DNA from: JBBATK01 sp044228285
Lineage (GTDB): Bacteria; Bacteroidota; Ignavibacteria; Kapaibacteriales; NICIL-2
Direction of reading: 5' to 3'
NCBI GenBank assembly: GCA_044228285.1
Contig: JBGAVD010000003.1
Span: 434,001 to 498,000 of the forward strand
DNA length: 64,000 nt
The notes below the pieces were generated by a model, which searched no databases, was not told the origin of the DNA, and saw nothing but the letters and a program-made list of their open reading frames with translations. The translations under genes and the position numbers were made by a program. Below, in pieces: positions 16,769 through 25,565 of the stretch; the first letter of the stretch is position 1, and each line of letters opens with the position of its first letter.

Positions 16769-17191
16769 ATGTCGCGCAGTCTCAACAAAGTGATGCTTAT
16801 CGGCAACGTTGGCAAAGATCCAGACGTAAACTTTACTGCCGGCGGAATACCTGTTGCACAGTTTCGTTTGGCAACAACAGAATCGCGTAAAGATAAAGAT
16901 GGTCAGTACCAGGAACACACAGAATGGCATACAGTCATCGCATGGCGAGGTCTGGCAGAGATCATTCAACGTCTAGTGCACCGCGGATCCCGCGTCTACA
17001 TTGAAGGTCGCTTGCAAACTCGCATCTTCGAAGACGCCAGCGGAAGTAAGAAGTACTTTACAGAAGTCGTTGCCGACAACATGCTTCTTCTCGACGGCAA
17101 ACGAAGTGAAGAGAGTACGGGAGGCGGAACTGAGTTCAACCCAGGCACCGCTCCAAATGCTTCAAGTGGTGAAGATGATATTCCCTTCTAG
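16769..17191 (+). CDS. ssb: single-stranded DNA-binding protein
   Basis: 140 residues with one OB fold. The N-terminal MSRSLNKVMLIGNVGKDPD and the central WHTVIAWRGLAEI are classical SSB signatures, followed by a short Gly/Ser/Thr linker and the acidic tip EDDIPF through which SSB binds its partner proteins. A good ribosome binding site (GGGGGTAGG) lies just before the ATG. Role: coating of single-stranded DNA in replication, repair and recombination as a tetramer. An intrinsic terminator follows 55 bases downstream. Confidence 0.95.
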   Translation: MSRSLNKVMLIGNVGKDPDVNFTAGGIPVAQFRLATTESRKDKDGQYQEHTEWHTVIAWRGLAEIIQRLVHRGSRVYIEGRLQTRIFEDASGSKKYFTEVVADNMLLLDGKRSEESTGGGTEFNPGTAPNASSGEDDIPF

Positions 17192-17245
17192 CCTGCACGT
17201 TTAATAGACTACAACACGCCAAGTACTGTTTGGCTTGGAATTCTT

Positions 17246-17272
17246 AAGCCCTGATTTCTTCGGGGCTTTTTT
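17246..17272 (+). terminator. intrinsic terminator of ssb
   Basis: AAGCCC (17246-17251) pairs with GGGCTT (17263-17268), followed by a run of T to 17272. It excludes the in-frame start at 17235 for the MCE gene downstream. Confidence 0.8.
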
Positions 17273-17327
17273 GTGCCTAGAGCTGCGTGTCGTAGTTTGG
17301 CAGCCGTCACCGCAATCACTATCCAGC

Positions 17328-18281
17328 ATGGCCTCCAACGAAAGTATTCGAAAAACTGAAATTCGCGTCGGTATCGTCGCAATCATCGGCGTTATCCTCC
17401 TCGTCATCGGTATAACTCTGGGCCGTGGCTGCAGCGTCTCCCCCTCTGTAAAAACAATACCTATCCACTTCTCAAGTGCAAGCGGCATCGAGAATACCGC
17501 ACCAGTCTTTGTGAACGGGTTGAAGCGAGGACAAGTGAGCTCTGTTAAGCCAGACACCAACGGCGTACTGATTGAAGTACTTATGGATGATGTTTCGGAC
17601 TTACGGAGCGACGTCAGTGCTCGCCTCACCATTCTGGAACTCACCGGTGGAAAGAAAATCGAACTGGTGACGGGCAAGGCTAACAGTCCTTGGAATGGAC
17701 AATTGATCAATGGTCAGGTTGCTCCAGACTTTGGCGAACTGATGACCTTTATTGGCGAGGTCTCTGGTGACGCCAAAACTCTACTCCGTCGCCTCGATAC
17801 CATCTCAACCTCACTCACCAAACTGATGGCTGATGGGAAATTCGTTCAAGACTTGAAAGAGACGGCTTCGAATGCAAACAGCTCTATCGCTTCGCTTCGT
17901 CAGATTCTCGATGCCAACCGCGGCAACATTCAGACGTCTATTACAAACCTCCGCGTCCTGAGCGAAGACCTAAAGCGCCTAGTTCAAGAAAACGATACGA
18001 ACGTTTCCAGTCTCATTCGCAAACTCGACAACGCCGCGAGCAGCGCTCAGAAAATACTCGTCAATGCTGACTCCACTCTCACGCGCGTTGACCACCTCAT
18101 CTTTGATGTCAACGATGTGGTCTCGGAAATCCGCAAGGGTGAAGGTAGTGTTGGCAAACTTATCTACGACAAAAACATGGCTGTCAAGCTTGACTCTGCC
18201 ATGAGCAATCTGCAAATCCTCGTTGATCAAATCAACAAGCACGGCATCAACGTCAATGTTCGCCTGGGTACCAGACCCTAA
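17328..18281 (+). CDS. MCE-domain (MlaD-like) lipid-transfer protein
   Basis: From the ATG at 17328 the product has 317 residues: a short cytoplasmic start, one membrane anchor (VGIVAIIGVILLVIGITLG), then an MCE domain (IPIHFSSASGIENTAPVFVNGLKRGQV, LTILELTGGKKIEL) and a long helical C-terminal region rich in Ser, Asn and Leu with repeated NADSTL/LDSAMSNL-type turns. MlaD-type proteins form hexameric rings in the periplasm that carry phospholipids between membranes together with an MlaE permease and MlaF ATPase. No mlaE or mlaF is adjacent in this window, so partners must be elsewhere. The C-terminal helix bundle may form a channel through the periplasm, as in other single-MCE proteins. Confidence 0.8.
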   Translation: MASNESIRKTEIRVGIVAIIGVILLVIGITLGRGCSVSPSVKTIPIHFSSASGIENTAPVFVNGLKRGQVSSVKPDTNGVLIEVLMDDVSDLRSDVSARLTILELTGGKKIELVTGKANSPWNGQLINGQVAPDFGELMTFIGEVSGDAKTLLRRLDTISTSLTKLMADGKFVQDLKETASNANSSIASLRQILDANRGNIQTSITNLRVLSEDLKRLVQENDTNVSSLIRKLDNAASSAQKILVNADSTLTRVDHLIFDVNDVVSEIRKGEGSVGKLIYDKNMAVKLDSAMSNLQILVDQINKHGINVNVRLGTRP

Positions 18282-18327
18282 GCTTGTTACAAACATGCAA
18301 CACTCATCTGCTGGAGATTTTTCAGTA

Positions 18328-18356
18328 TGGCGGCAGCCCTTCGGGCTGCAACGCCA
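18328..18356. terminator. UUCG-capped hairpin between convergent genes
   Basis: GCAGCC-CTTC-GGGCTGC at 18333-18349 inside an outer TGGCG/CGCCA pair (18328-18332 and 18352-18356). Very stable, but no T-run follows. It sits between the MCE and T9SS protein genes. Confidence 0.5.
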
Positions 18357-18422
18357 GCTCCTCAAGCCCATTGAATACTGGAAGAAACACTTCGTTGATC
18401 ACACAACTGCATATGCCGCGCC

Positions 18423-21400
18423 CTATCTCTTGATTACACGACCGCGACTCATCACGCCGTCACAGTGCAGTACGACTGTGTGAGCACCAGATGCTAATCC
18501 TTCAAGGCTGATAACAAGTGGATCAGAGGAACTACTTCTGATGACCTTCTGTCGTTTTTCAAGTACACCGATTGCATCATAAAGCTCTACATACAGCTCT
18601 GCTCCTAATTCGCCACCAATCAAGGCTATTACTTGCTCATCTGCTGGATTCGGGTACAAGCCAAGCAAGGTTCCTTTGGATTCAAGAAGCACGACGCCTC
18701 CACCTACCCAACAGGCTTGTATATACACAGCGCCAGGGTGCTTTTGTACATCAATGGTGCAAGAACGATTCAACCAAAGAGAGTCAATAATGACCTCAGA
18801 CATTCGATCAACACTCAAGAGTGCAGTGAACTTTAAGAAGCTGAGCGTGTCTGACTCGGTGACCTCTCCTGATACCTCAAACAAAGTCCAGTCCTGATCG
18901 CGACCGCTCACTTGAAGCGGGATTTTTGGTAAGAGGACAGAACTACGGCAGCGTCCATATGCGATGAACGACGCACCTTTCAATAAGCGCTTGTCTGCCT
19001 GCAATACAAGTGGAAGATAGAACACCTTTCCAGCTGAGATGTTGAAGGAGTCTGGTAAGACGAGAGAAGCGCTGATACGTTCAGCTTCGCGTATGCGAAC
19101 AGTATCGGAGAATACCTGGCAACCATGCTTATCAATCGCTTCGGCATAGTAGCTGCCCGGCTGTGTAATCCGTACACTCGGTCCTGAATCACCGGTTGAC
19201 CAACGGACACTTTGAAAGCCTTCGTCAACTCGCAGCTGAACGGAATCTCCCGGGCATAGCTCGTTCTTCTGAGCTTGGATAGAAAGGGTTTCGGGATCTA
19301 CAACCTCAAGGTAGACGCTATCCTGAGCCACACAGCCATTGGTGTCGTACACGGTTAGATGATAGACTCTGGATTGTGCGGCGTCGAAAAGTGGTTGGAG
19401 AATTGTGTCGTTCGACAAACCCGCTGCGGGTGTCCATCGCACACTAACACCGCCTTGAACACGTGCAGAAATCTGTTGGCTCTTGCCTCTACATACGATG
19501 GTGTCGACCCCAGCATCAATGTTCAGATATGGGATGGCGGTGAATTGAATATCGTCAATGCCGAATCCAAAACTGTTGGCAGACTTGCTGATGCACTGAA
19601 CTACTATTGCGAGTTCCACTTGGTCATCTGCTTGTGGCTGGTAGTTCCCGCCCAAGCTGAGCCAGCCGTCGCGGTAAGCAACATTCTGAAGTACTGCAAC
19701 TGTATCAACGCGTCCATTCTGAGATGCGACCAATGCAAATCTGAGCGAGCAACCGGTGGTATCAAATCGCGGAATCTTTTCCGTGTTCTTCACAAAAGCT
19801 TGGAAGAGGTATTGTCGATTCTTCCAGACAGGTACTGATTGAATCCATGCACGCTGAGGTAGATTGGGAACTGTTTCGCCGTAGAGCAAGAAGCCTCCTA
19901 CGGTAGAGTGCGACATGCCTTCCCAGTTTCGATTCCCATACGCTGCACTCCCCTCACTCGAGAGTTGCCCAGGTTGAGAAACCACATAGGGGCAATTAGA
20001 ACTAAGCGACGCACGGAAGTCCATATCCGTTGTGTACTCAACAGTAAAGCACTGTCCTCCCGTAGCAACTGCATAGAAATTGCCATTGCGCACCACATTC
20101 GAACAACAATCATAGAAGGCATTTGTCTGAATGCGAACAGTATCTCGCAGTCCTGAATTCGGATTGTCTCCTGAACGAACAATGGCGCGAACAATGTAAT
20201 ACTGCTTTTTTGCGATCAATCGACGAAACTGAAGAATGGAGTCGCGTCCAGTGATGATACGAGTACTTCCATCCTCGAAGAGGACTTCGGCAATCAGGGA
20301 ATCTCCGATTTTTGAGGTGATCGTATAGGTGATCGTACCACCAAGGCAGGCGTATTCCGAGCTGATCAGTGTAGTCACACCAGCGGCAACAGCATTGTCC
20401 ACAACGGGCACCCAGTTCGGCAAGCCAAGCGTTGACAGGCCAGGCAAAGCTATAGCGCTGTCGGAGAAGACCGGGTTCGAGGAATCTGGATATGAAATTG
20501 CTGCAAGGCACTTTCTAAATAGAGTGGCAACGTACATCTTGCCATCGGGGGCTAGACATAGTTGTCCGAAGAAACCACTTTTACTCTGTCCAACGAACTC
20601 TCTGGTTGCAGCGATGTTCTGAGAGCGCACATTGAATCGAACAATCGTGTCCCTTGGGTTTTGCACGAGATAGTTCGCATACAGATACTTTCCGCTCGCT
20701 GAGAATGCAAGCCCATAACCGTAATGCTCAGTATTGAACGTCAAGGTTCGAACATTTGAGACTTTCCCTGCTTTGTTATCAAAATCGAAAATCTCAATAT
20801 CCTCTCCATAGTTTGCGCTAGCTATGGTTTTTCCGTCTGGGCTCACACTCATGCAGCCTTGACTTGAGAAAACTCCGTAGGTCTTATCGAGCTCTTTACC
20901 TACGGCGGAGAGAACAGGAGTTGTATTGAGACCAGCGGAGCTAAGCATGTATGCAAGAAAGCCAGCGTTTGCCTGACCGGTCTTTCTGAAAAGCACCCAG
21001 TAGTCTCTACCATTGGCTGCAGCTGTTGCACTGAGTTTCTCGGATACTCTAAGCTGCGTAAAGTTTGTGTCTCTTTTCACAATCTTCCCAAGCCCGCCAT
21101 TCAACGCCATATCTATGATAAAGTGTCGACCCGATTCTCTACCCTGCACCGTGGTTGTAAACAGATGATAGTATCGAAGCGAACCAGGCTGTCGTAGTAT
21201 CAGCGCTGACTGCGCACTCGAGGAGTACTTAGGGTTTATTCCGCGTTCCATCTCCATGTGATTTCTGTTCCAGACGGTGTTTCCATCTGTATAGAACAAA
21301 AGCGCACCACTGTAGGGATGACAAGCGACTGCGCAACCTTCGTCGTGCGAACTCATCCCATCAGTTAACACTCTCGGTGGGCTACTCGAAAAGTCCAAGC

Positions 21401-21506
21401 CTTGTTTAGCGCCAAAGTACCAGCGCTCATTTGATCTATCCTGTGCCGCGGAGAACGAGACAAGTACGAGCATGAAGGCAACGATTTTCAGAACCATGGT
21501 GTACAT
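18423..21506 (-). CDS. large secreted protein with T9SS type A sorting domain
   Basis: 1027 residues. Signal peptide at 1-21 (ending SFSAAQ). The next 370 or so residues look like a beta-propeller of the type often seen at the N-terminus of Bacteroidota surface proteins: RWYFGAKQGLDFSSSPP, LFYTDGNTVWNRN, SPDGKTIASANY, APDGKMYVATL. Ig/PKD-like and carbohydrate-binding-like beta domains follow (VRWTPAAGLSNDTI; SVQLRVDEGFQSVRWSTGDSG). The last 80 residues are a T9SS type A sorting domain (GLYPNPADEQVIALIGG, ending in RGRVIKR). The protein is therefore exported by Sec, then moved across the outer membrane by T9SS. No catalytic domain is recognised; attachment or binding is likely. Confidence 0.82.
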   Translation of the reverse strand: MYTMVLKIVAFMLVLVSFSAAQDRSNERWYFGAKQGLDFSSSPPRVLTDGMSSHDEGCAVACHPYSGALLFYTDGNTVWNRNHMEMERGINPKYSSSAQSALILRQPGSLRYYHLFTTTVQGRESGRHFIIDMALNGGLGKIVKRDTNFTQLRVSEKLSATAAANGRDYWVLFRKTGQANAGFLAYMLSSAGLNTTPVLSAVGKELDKTYGVFSSQGCMSVSPDGKTIASANYGEDIEIFDFDNKAGKVSNVRTLTFNTEHYGYGLAFSASGKYLYANYLVQNPRDTIVRFNVRSQNIAATREFVGQSKSGFFGQLCLAPDGKMYVATLFRKCLAAISYPDSSNPVFSDSAIALPGLSTLGLPNWVPVVDNAVAAGVTTLISSEYACLGGTITYTITSKIGDSLIAEVLFEDGSTRIITGRDSILQFRRLIAKKQYYIVRAIVRSGDNPNSGLRDTVRIQTNAFYDCCSNVVRNGNFYAVATGGQCFTVEYTTDMDFRASLSSNCPYVVSQPGQLSSEGSAAYGNRNWEGMSHSTVGGFLLYGETVPNLPQRAWIQSVPVWKNRQYLFQAFVKNTEKIPRFDTTGCSLRFALVASQNGRVDTVAVLQNVAYRDGWLSLGGNYQPQADDQVELAIVVQCISKSANSFGFGIDDIQFTAIPYLNIDAGVDTIVCRGKSQQISARVQGGVSVRWTPAAGLSNDTILQPLFDAAQSRVYHLTVYDTNGCVAQDSVYLEVVDPETLSIQAQKNELCPGDSVQLRVDEGFQSVRWSTGDSGPSVRITQPGSYYAEAIDKHGCQVFSDTVRIREAERISASLVLPDSFNISAGKVFYLPLVLQADKRLLKGASFIAYGRCRSSVLLPKIPLQVSGRDQDWTLFEVSGEVTESDTLSFLKFTALLSVDRMSEVIIDSLWLNRSCTIDVQKHPGAVYIQACWVGGGVVLLESKGTLLGLYPNPADEQVIALIGGELGAELYVELYDAIGVLEKRQKVIRSSSSDPLVISLEGLASGAHTVVLHCDGVMSRGRVIKR

Positions 21507-21626
21507 ATCACCTTTCGAGGAAAGCGTAGAGAATCGCGTATTCTACAATGACCCAATATGGCGGTTTTTGTCTCCACCAACACCTGCTCACCTGAGAGCT
21601 ACAGCACAAGCGAAGCTTGTGCATAA

Positions 21627-21660
21627 CAAAAAAAAGGCTAGAACATTAGGTTCTAGCCTT
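21627..21660 (-). terminator. intrinsic terminator of purF
   Basis: AAGGCTAGAAC (21634-21644) pairs perfectly over 11 bp with GTTCTAGCCTT (21650-21660). Read on the minus strand the hairpin is followed by eight or more T's (complement of the A-run at 21627-21635). Confidence 0.85.
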
Positions 21661-21735
21661 ACGAGTCGCAAATGCTGCAACTTCATCTTTCACAATTCTC
21701 TGTTCTGGAACACTCGCAATGAGCTACAGAACTGT

Positions 21736-23244
21736 TTACTCTTCGGTGGAGTACTTGTTTGCGCCCAGCTCAATCTCGACTGGGTACTTGCCTGTAAAGC
21801 AGGCTGTGCAATAACCAATTCCTGCCTCTTGAGGGACCGAATCCATCAGCGCTTTCACCGAGAGGTATCGAAGGGAATCAACACCAAGTTCCTTACCAAT
21901 AGCTTCTTCATCAGCGTGGTGATTTGCAATAAGCTCCTCGCTACTCGGGAAGTCCATACCATACTTGCATGGGTGTGTAATCGGTGGTGAGGTAATACGC
22001 ATGTGTACTTCACCCGGCTTGGCTTCGCGAACCAATTTGACGAGGGCTTTGGAGGTCGTACCGCGGACGATGGAATCGTCGATGAGTACGATTTTACGTC
22101 CTTCAATAACTCCCTTCACTGCATTAAACTTCGTCTTGACTTTGAACTCGCGAGAGTCTTGTCCCGGGGCAATAAAGGTGCGCCCTACATAGTGACTACG
22201 AATCAAGCCGATCTCATAGTTTGTTGGAATTCCATTCTCTTTTTCGTTCACACGCGCATAGCCTAAGGTGGCTGTATTGCCGCTATCGGGAACCGCGCAG
22301 ACGCTGACGTTCTTGTATTCGTTGTTGTGGACTGGACTCTCCAGCGCAAGGTTCTTGCCCAGTTTTCGGCGCACCTTATCAACGTTATTGCCAAAGATCT
22401 TACTATCAGGGCGAGAGAAGTAGATGTACTCGAAGATGCAGTGACGTGCTTCGGGTGTCACATCATCGATCAGGTACGACTTGATTTGACCATTCTCTAC
22501 TGTATCGTTGTCAATAACGATGAGCTCATTGTGTTGCACATCTCGTACATACTCAGCGCTAATGATATCCAGAGCGCAGGATTCAGAGGCGACGACGTAG
22601 GCTGTGCTTCCATCGGCATTTGTGATTTTGCCAATGCAGAGTGGTCGGAAACCGTAAGGGTCGCGTGCTGCATAGAGAGCCGTTTCCGTAAGTAGAGCCA
22701 ACGAATAGGCACCGCGAGCTATTTGCAGTGCTTCACGGATTTGCTCGAGTTGACTTTCCTTACGACTTCTAGCGATCAAATGAAGAAAGAGTTCGCTATC
22801 CGTCGTGGTTTGGAAGATAGCGCCTTCTTCTTGCAAGGCTGCGCGCAGAACGCGAGTATTTGTAAGGTTTCCATTGTGAGCAAGGGCGAGATTTCCTTTG
22901 CGGTAATTGATATGGAAAGGCTGGATGTTCGCTGTGGAATTGCGACCGGTTGTACTGTAACGGTTATGACCAATGGCTGCACTACCACGCAGCTTGGTCG
23001 TCAAGACCTCACTATCGGAAAACACATCCAAAACCAGTCCTTCGTCCTTATGGGCGGCAAAACGCTGTTTGTTGCGTTCATCATCGTGATAGCAACTCAC
23101 AATACCAGCGGCTTCTTGACCGCGGTGCTGCAGAGCGTGCAGTGCGTAGTAGGACATAACAGAGGCTTGTGGGTGGTTAAACACCCCTACAATTCCGCAG
23201 TTGCACTGCGGTTTATCCAGAGCTTCGAGGTATTCAGATATCAT
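21736..23244 (-). CDS. purF: amidophosphoribosyltransferase
   Basis: 502 residues. The N-terminal glutaminase domain starts at Cys16 (CGIVGVFNHP) after a 15-residue propeptide, so maturation to an N-terminal cysteine is expected. HALQHRGQEAAGIVS and NGNLTNTRVLR are typical Ntn-amidotransferase motifs; the PRPP site is VLIDDSIVRGTTSKALV. Cysteines in ARHCIFEYIYF, ITHPCKYG and GYCTACFTGKYP match the ligand positions of [4Fe-4S]-type (B. subtilis-like) enzymes. Reaction: PRPP plus glutamine to phosphoribosylamine, the first step of purine synthesis. The gene stands alone; purK is at 38.8 kb. A strong terminator follows the stop codon. Confidence 0.95.
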   Translation of the reverse strand: MISEYLEALDKPQCNCGIVGVFNHPQASVMSYYALHALQHRGQEAAGIVSCYHDDERNKQRFAAHKDEGLVLDVFSDSEVLTTKLRGSAAIGHNRYSTTGRNSTANIQPFHINYRKGNLALAHNGNLTNTRVLRAALQEEGAIFQTTTDSELFLHLIARSRKESQLEQIREALQIARGAYSLALLTETALYAARDPYGFRPLCIGKITNADGSTAYVVASESCALDIISAEYVRDVQHNELIVIDNDTVENGQIKSYLIDDVTPEARHCIFEYIYFSRPDSKIFGNNVDKVRRKLGKNLALESPVHNNEYKNVSVCAVPDSGNTATLGYARVNEKENGIPTNYEIGLIRSHYVGRTFIAPGQDSREFKVKTKFNAVKGVIEGRKIVLIDDSIVRGTTSKALVKLVREAKPGEVHMRITSPPITHPCKYGMDFPSSEELIANHHADEEAIGKELGVDSLRYLSVKALMDSVPQEAGIGYCTACFTGKYPVEIELGANKYSTEE

Positions 23245-23410
23245 AGAATGGTGTCCGTTGTACGGAGTGTAAGGCGATAGGAATGTCGCAATTTACGGAT
23301 TCATCCGTCACTGACCTGATCAGATGCAATCAGGGCTTCATGTTTGTATGCCGGGTCAGTCTCCAAAGCCTCGGAAGTCCTTCGCCTACAAGGCGGATGC
23401 ATAGTCTGCG

Positions 23411-23418
23411 TATATTTG
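23411..23418 (+). promoter_or_regulatory. Bacteroidota-type -7 element before the esterase gene
   Basis: TATATTTG is a perfect TAnnTTTG match 33 bases before the ATG at 23451. No clear -33 TTTG is seen. If used, transcription would begin near 23424, which supports the short form of the esterase. Confidence 0.45.
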
Positions 23419-23450
23419 CAGTCTATTCCTCATCTATCCTGAAGCACATT

Positions 23451-24194
23451 ATGAGACGTGAAATTCGCACCTGGTGGAGTCCCCGCTTAAACAAGAACAT
23501 GGAAATCGTTGCCTACGGCACCTACGGATTTGCCTTACTGCTTTTTCCCAGCGCAGCGGCAGACTACCTAGAATATGAGCGATTCTATCTCATTCAGTCG
23601 ATAAAGCCCTTCATTGAGGCAGGAAAAATCAAAGTCTATTCGATCAATTCGATCAACAGTGAAAGCTGGCTGAACTCGAGTATGAAGCCGCGCGACAAAG
23701 CAATTCGTCACCAACAGTACAATGGATACATTTCCGAAGAAGTTGTTCCCTTCATCTACAATGACTGTAACGGTCGCGTTCCTATCGTAACCAGTGGTGT
23801 ATCACTAGGTGCATACCACGCAGCGAACTCGCTCTTTCGTCGACCAGACCTCTTCGACGGCACCATTGCTATGAGCGGCACCTATAACTTAAAGATGTAC
23901 ACAGGGCGCTATTGGGATGAGAATTGTTTTTACAATTCACCTGTGCACTACTTGCCAGGAATGAACGACAATCATTGGCTACCAATGCTTCGGCAGAAGA
24001 AGCATATCTATTTTATGACAGGCCAGGGTGACTATGAGCATCCACAGTCATCAACAGATATGGGTATTCTTCTCGGTCAAAAAGGAATCCCTAACTACGT
24101 AGATGTGTGGAACAAGAGTTACATGCATGATTGGCCAACGTGGCGCGACATGTTGCCAAACGCTTTGAACAAGTGGTTTGCAAATGGCATTTAG
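23451..24194 (+). CDS. alpha/beta-hydrolase, putative esterase family
   Basis: 247 residues from the ATG at 23451; the frame continues upstream to 23283 but without family similarity and across a promoter-like element. The nucleophile elbow is TSGVSLGAYHA with Ser118, next to RRPDLFDGTIAMSGTYN, which is typical of esterase-D-like proteins. An Asp in MTGQGDYEHP and a His in YMHDWPTW complete a plausible catalytic triad. No signal peptide, so it is probably cytoplasmic. Substrate unknown; family members cleave S-formylglutathione, siderophore esters or acetylated sugars. The gene is divergent from purF and followed by a hairpin. Confidence 0.8.
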   Translation: MRREIRTWWSPRLNKNMEIVAYGTYGFALLLFPSAAADYLEYERFYLIQSIKPFIEAGKIKVYSINSINSESWLNSSMKPRDKAIRHQQYNGYISEEVVPFIYNDCNGRVPIVTSGVSLGAYHAANSLFRRPDLFDGTIAMSGTYNLKMYTGRYWDENCFYNSPVHYLPGMNDNHWLPMLRQKKHIYFMTGQGDYEHPQSSTDMGILLGQKGIPNYVDVWNKSYMHDWPTWRDMLPNALNKWFANGI

Positions 24195-24214
24195 TCTCAG
24201 TACGTCATAGTTGG

Positions 24215-24237
24215 TCTCCGCAGCCTTCGGTCGGAGA
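24215..24237. terminator. hairpin after the esterase gene
   Basis: TCTCCG (24215-24220) pairs with CGGAGA (24232-24237). No T-run, so a role in termination is uncertain. Confidence 0.35.
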
Positions 24238-24375
24238 ACAATGCATACGTCTGAAACTTTCTTCGTCCAATGCCTTCTTCTCGCTCACACGCGGAGCAGA
24301 GAAGGGTCCTCGGCGGCATAGTGTTCTTGATACCACAACAATCCATACTTCATCACACCAAACGGAGTTTTTCGC

Positions 24376-25206
24376 TTGAGAATCGCTGTACCTGATAACG
24401 TATTTTTTCAGCCCCTTGTTGAGCGGTTGGAACACATGGCAAGCCTAAACAATCTCCAGATACGACGTGTCAGCGAAGATGAGTGTGCCCGACTTCTTTT
24501 AGCAAACATGGTGGAGATTGCCCTGTTGTCTCCTTTGGGGTACGGCCGAGGTGTCACCAACAGCGATTTCCGCATCATCCCAAGTACAGCATGTTTACTG
24601 CGTGGATGGACGCATACTGGTTCCATCATCTTCGCGCAGCATCTTGGTGATGTCCATGGAATGGCGTCCGCACATCCTACCGACTACCTCATGCAATGCG
24701 CAGCTATCATTCTTGATGAGCAGTATGAAATCACTGCTGCGATAGAATCCAAGGTAGGAGATGCGAAACAGCTCCTTGAGACGAGTGAAGGTGTGCTCTG
24801 CTGGCAGAAGGATGAAGGAGATTTGCGTGGACTTGATATATCGGAAGAGTGGGACATGGCTTTTGCCATGCCTCTGCCAATGGCGATGTGGGTTTGCCGC
24901 GCTGAGTATCTCCTTGATGCTGGCTCAGCGCAACCCGAGCGTGAGGCTTTTCTTTTGCAGCTAACCCGTTCATTTGCTGCCGAGCAACTTCCCGACATGG
25001 AGCAATGTCTGGAGGCAGAAGCTATAGCCGACACCGATGCGCGTGAAGGCCTCATTGAATGGAAGTGGTCGGAGGACTTTGAGCAGGCTCTGGATCAAAC
25101 TCTGCAGCTACTCTTCCAACGCACTCTCCTTCCTCAGATTCCAGCGATCAAAGTAGTTGGACGCGAACAAGAGAACGAACTCTCAAACGAAGTAGGCCTC
25201 TCGTAA
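24376..25206 (+). CDS. MqnA/VitK2-biosynthesis-like periplasmic-binding-fold protein
   Basis: 276 residues resembling the MqnA/MqnD family (futalosine pathway of menaquinone synthesis). The N-terminal LRIAVPDNVFFQPLVERL leads into a two-lobed binding-protein fold; EIALLSPLGYGR fits the family's LDVALIP stretch; GLDISEEWDMAFAMPLPMAMWVCR matches the DLGEEW-LPFVFAVW motif. MqnA dehydrates chorismate to 3-enolpyruvylbenzoate. The match is partial: the SYLN motif of true MqnA is missing, so a related small-molecule-binding function is possible. The start is a TTG preceded by GGAG at a usable distance. The C-terminal 50 residues are acidic and probably outside the fold. Confidence 0.5.
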   Translation: MRIAVPDNVFFQPLVERLEHMASLNNLQIRRVSEDECARLLLANMVEIALLSPLGYGRGVTNSDFRIIPSTACLLRGWTHTGSIIFAQHLGDVHGMASAHPTDYLMQCAAIILDEQYEITAAIESKVGDAKQLLETSEGVLCWQKDEGDLRGLDISEEWDMAFAMPLPMAMWVCRAEYLLDAGSAQPEREAFLLQLTRSFAAEQLPDMEQCLEAEAIADTDAREGLIEWKWSEDFEQALDQTLQLLFQRTLLPQIPAIKVVGREQENELSNEVGLS

Positions 25207-25565
25207 GTAGTCCGCAAGCATGGCATACTTTTCTCACGCTGTTGCCTTCTGTCTTACGTCCCGTGTTGGAATATTTTATGCGCACTATTCATGACCACTC
25301 TGTCCAATTCCTACTATCACAAGCATTTCGCCTGCTTCCCCTTCTTTTGATAGTATCACAAAAGAGATAATTAGCACCGCTACTCTTGATTAAAGGCCAT
25401 GGCGTATTGGTAATTTGAGCGCGAATGATGAAACGGCTCAACACATTCCATGTATACCAAAGCAACATCAAATTTTCCTTGAATTCGCACTAATAAAAGC
25501 CGCATCGAATCGTTATTGGGAAGAATTTTTCTCTGAGCATTCTACAAACGACTACGCACCAGACT
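25207..25565. other. gene-free gap before export operon, with nested inverted repeat
   Basis: No convincing ORF. TACTATCA (25312-25319) and TGATAGTA (25348-25355) form an inverted repeat that encloses a second one, AAGCA (25321-25325) with TGCTT (25333-25337). It may be a structured leader or operator for the operon downstream; no known riboswitch was recognised. Confidence 0.35.

Noticed and set aside
17235..17327. Longer N-terminus for the MCE protein
   Set aside because: It would begin before the ssb terminator stem and has no similarity; ATG 17328 precedes the anchor as in MlaD.
23283..23450. Longer N-terminus for the esterase
   Set aside because: No family similarity and a TAnnTTTG element lies inside this stretch.
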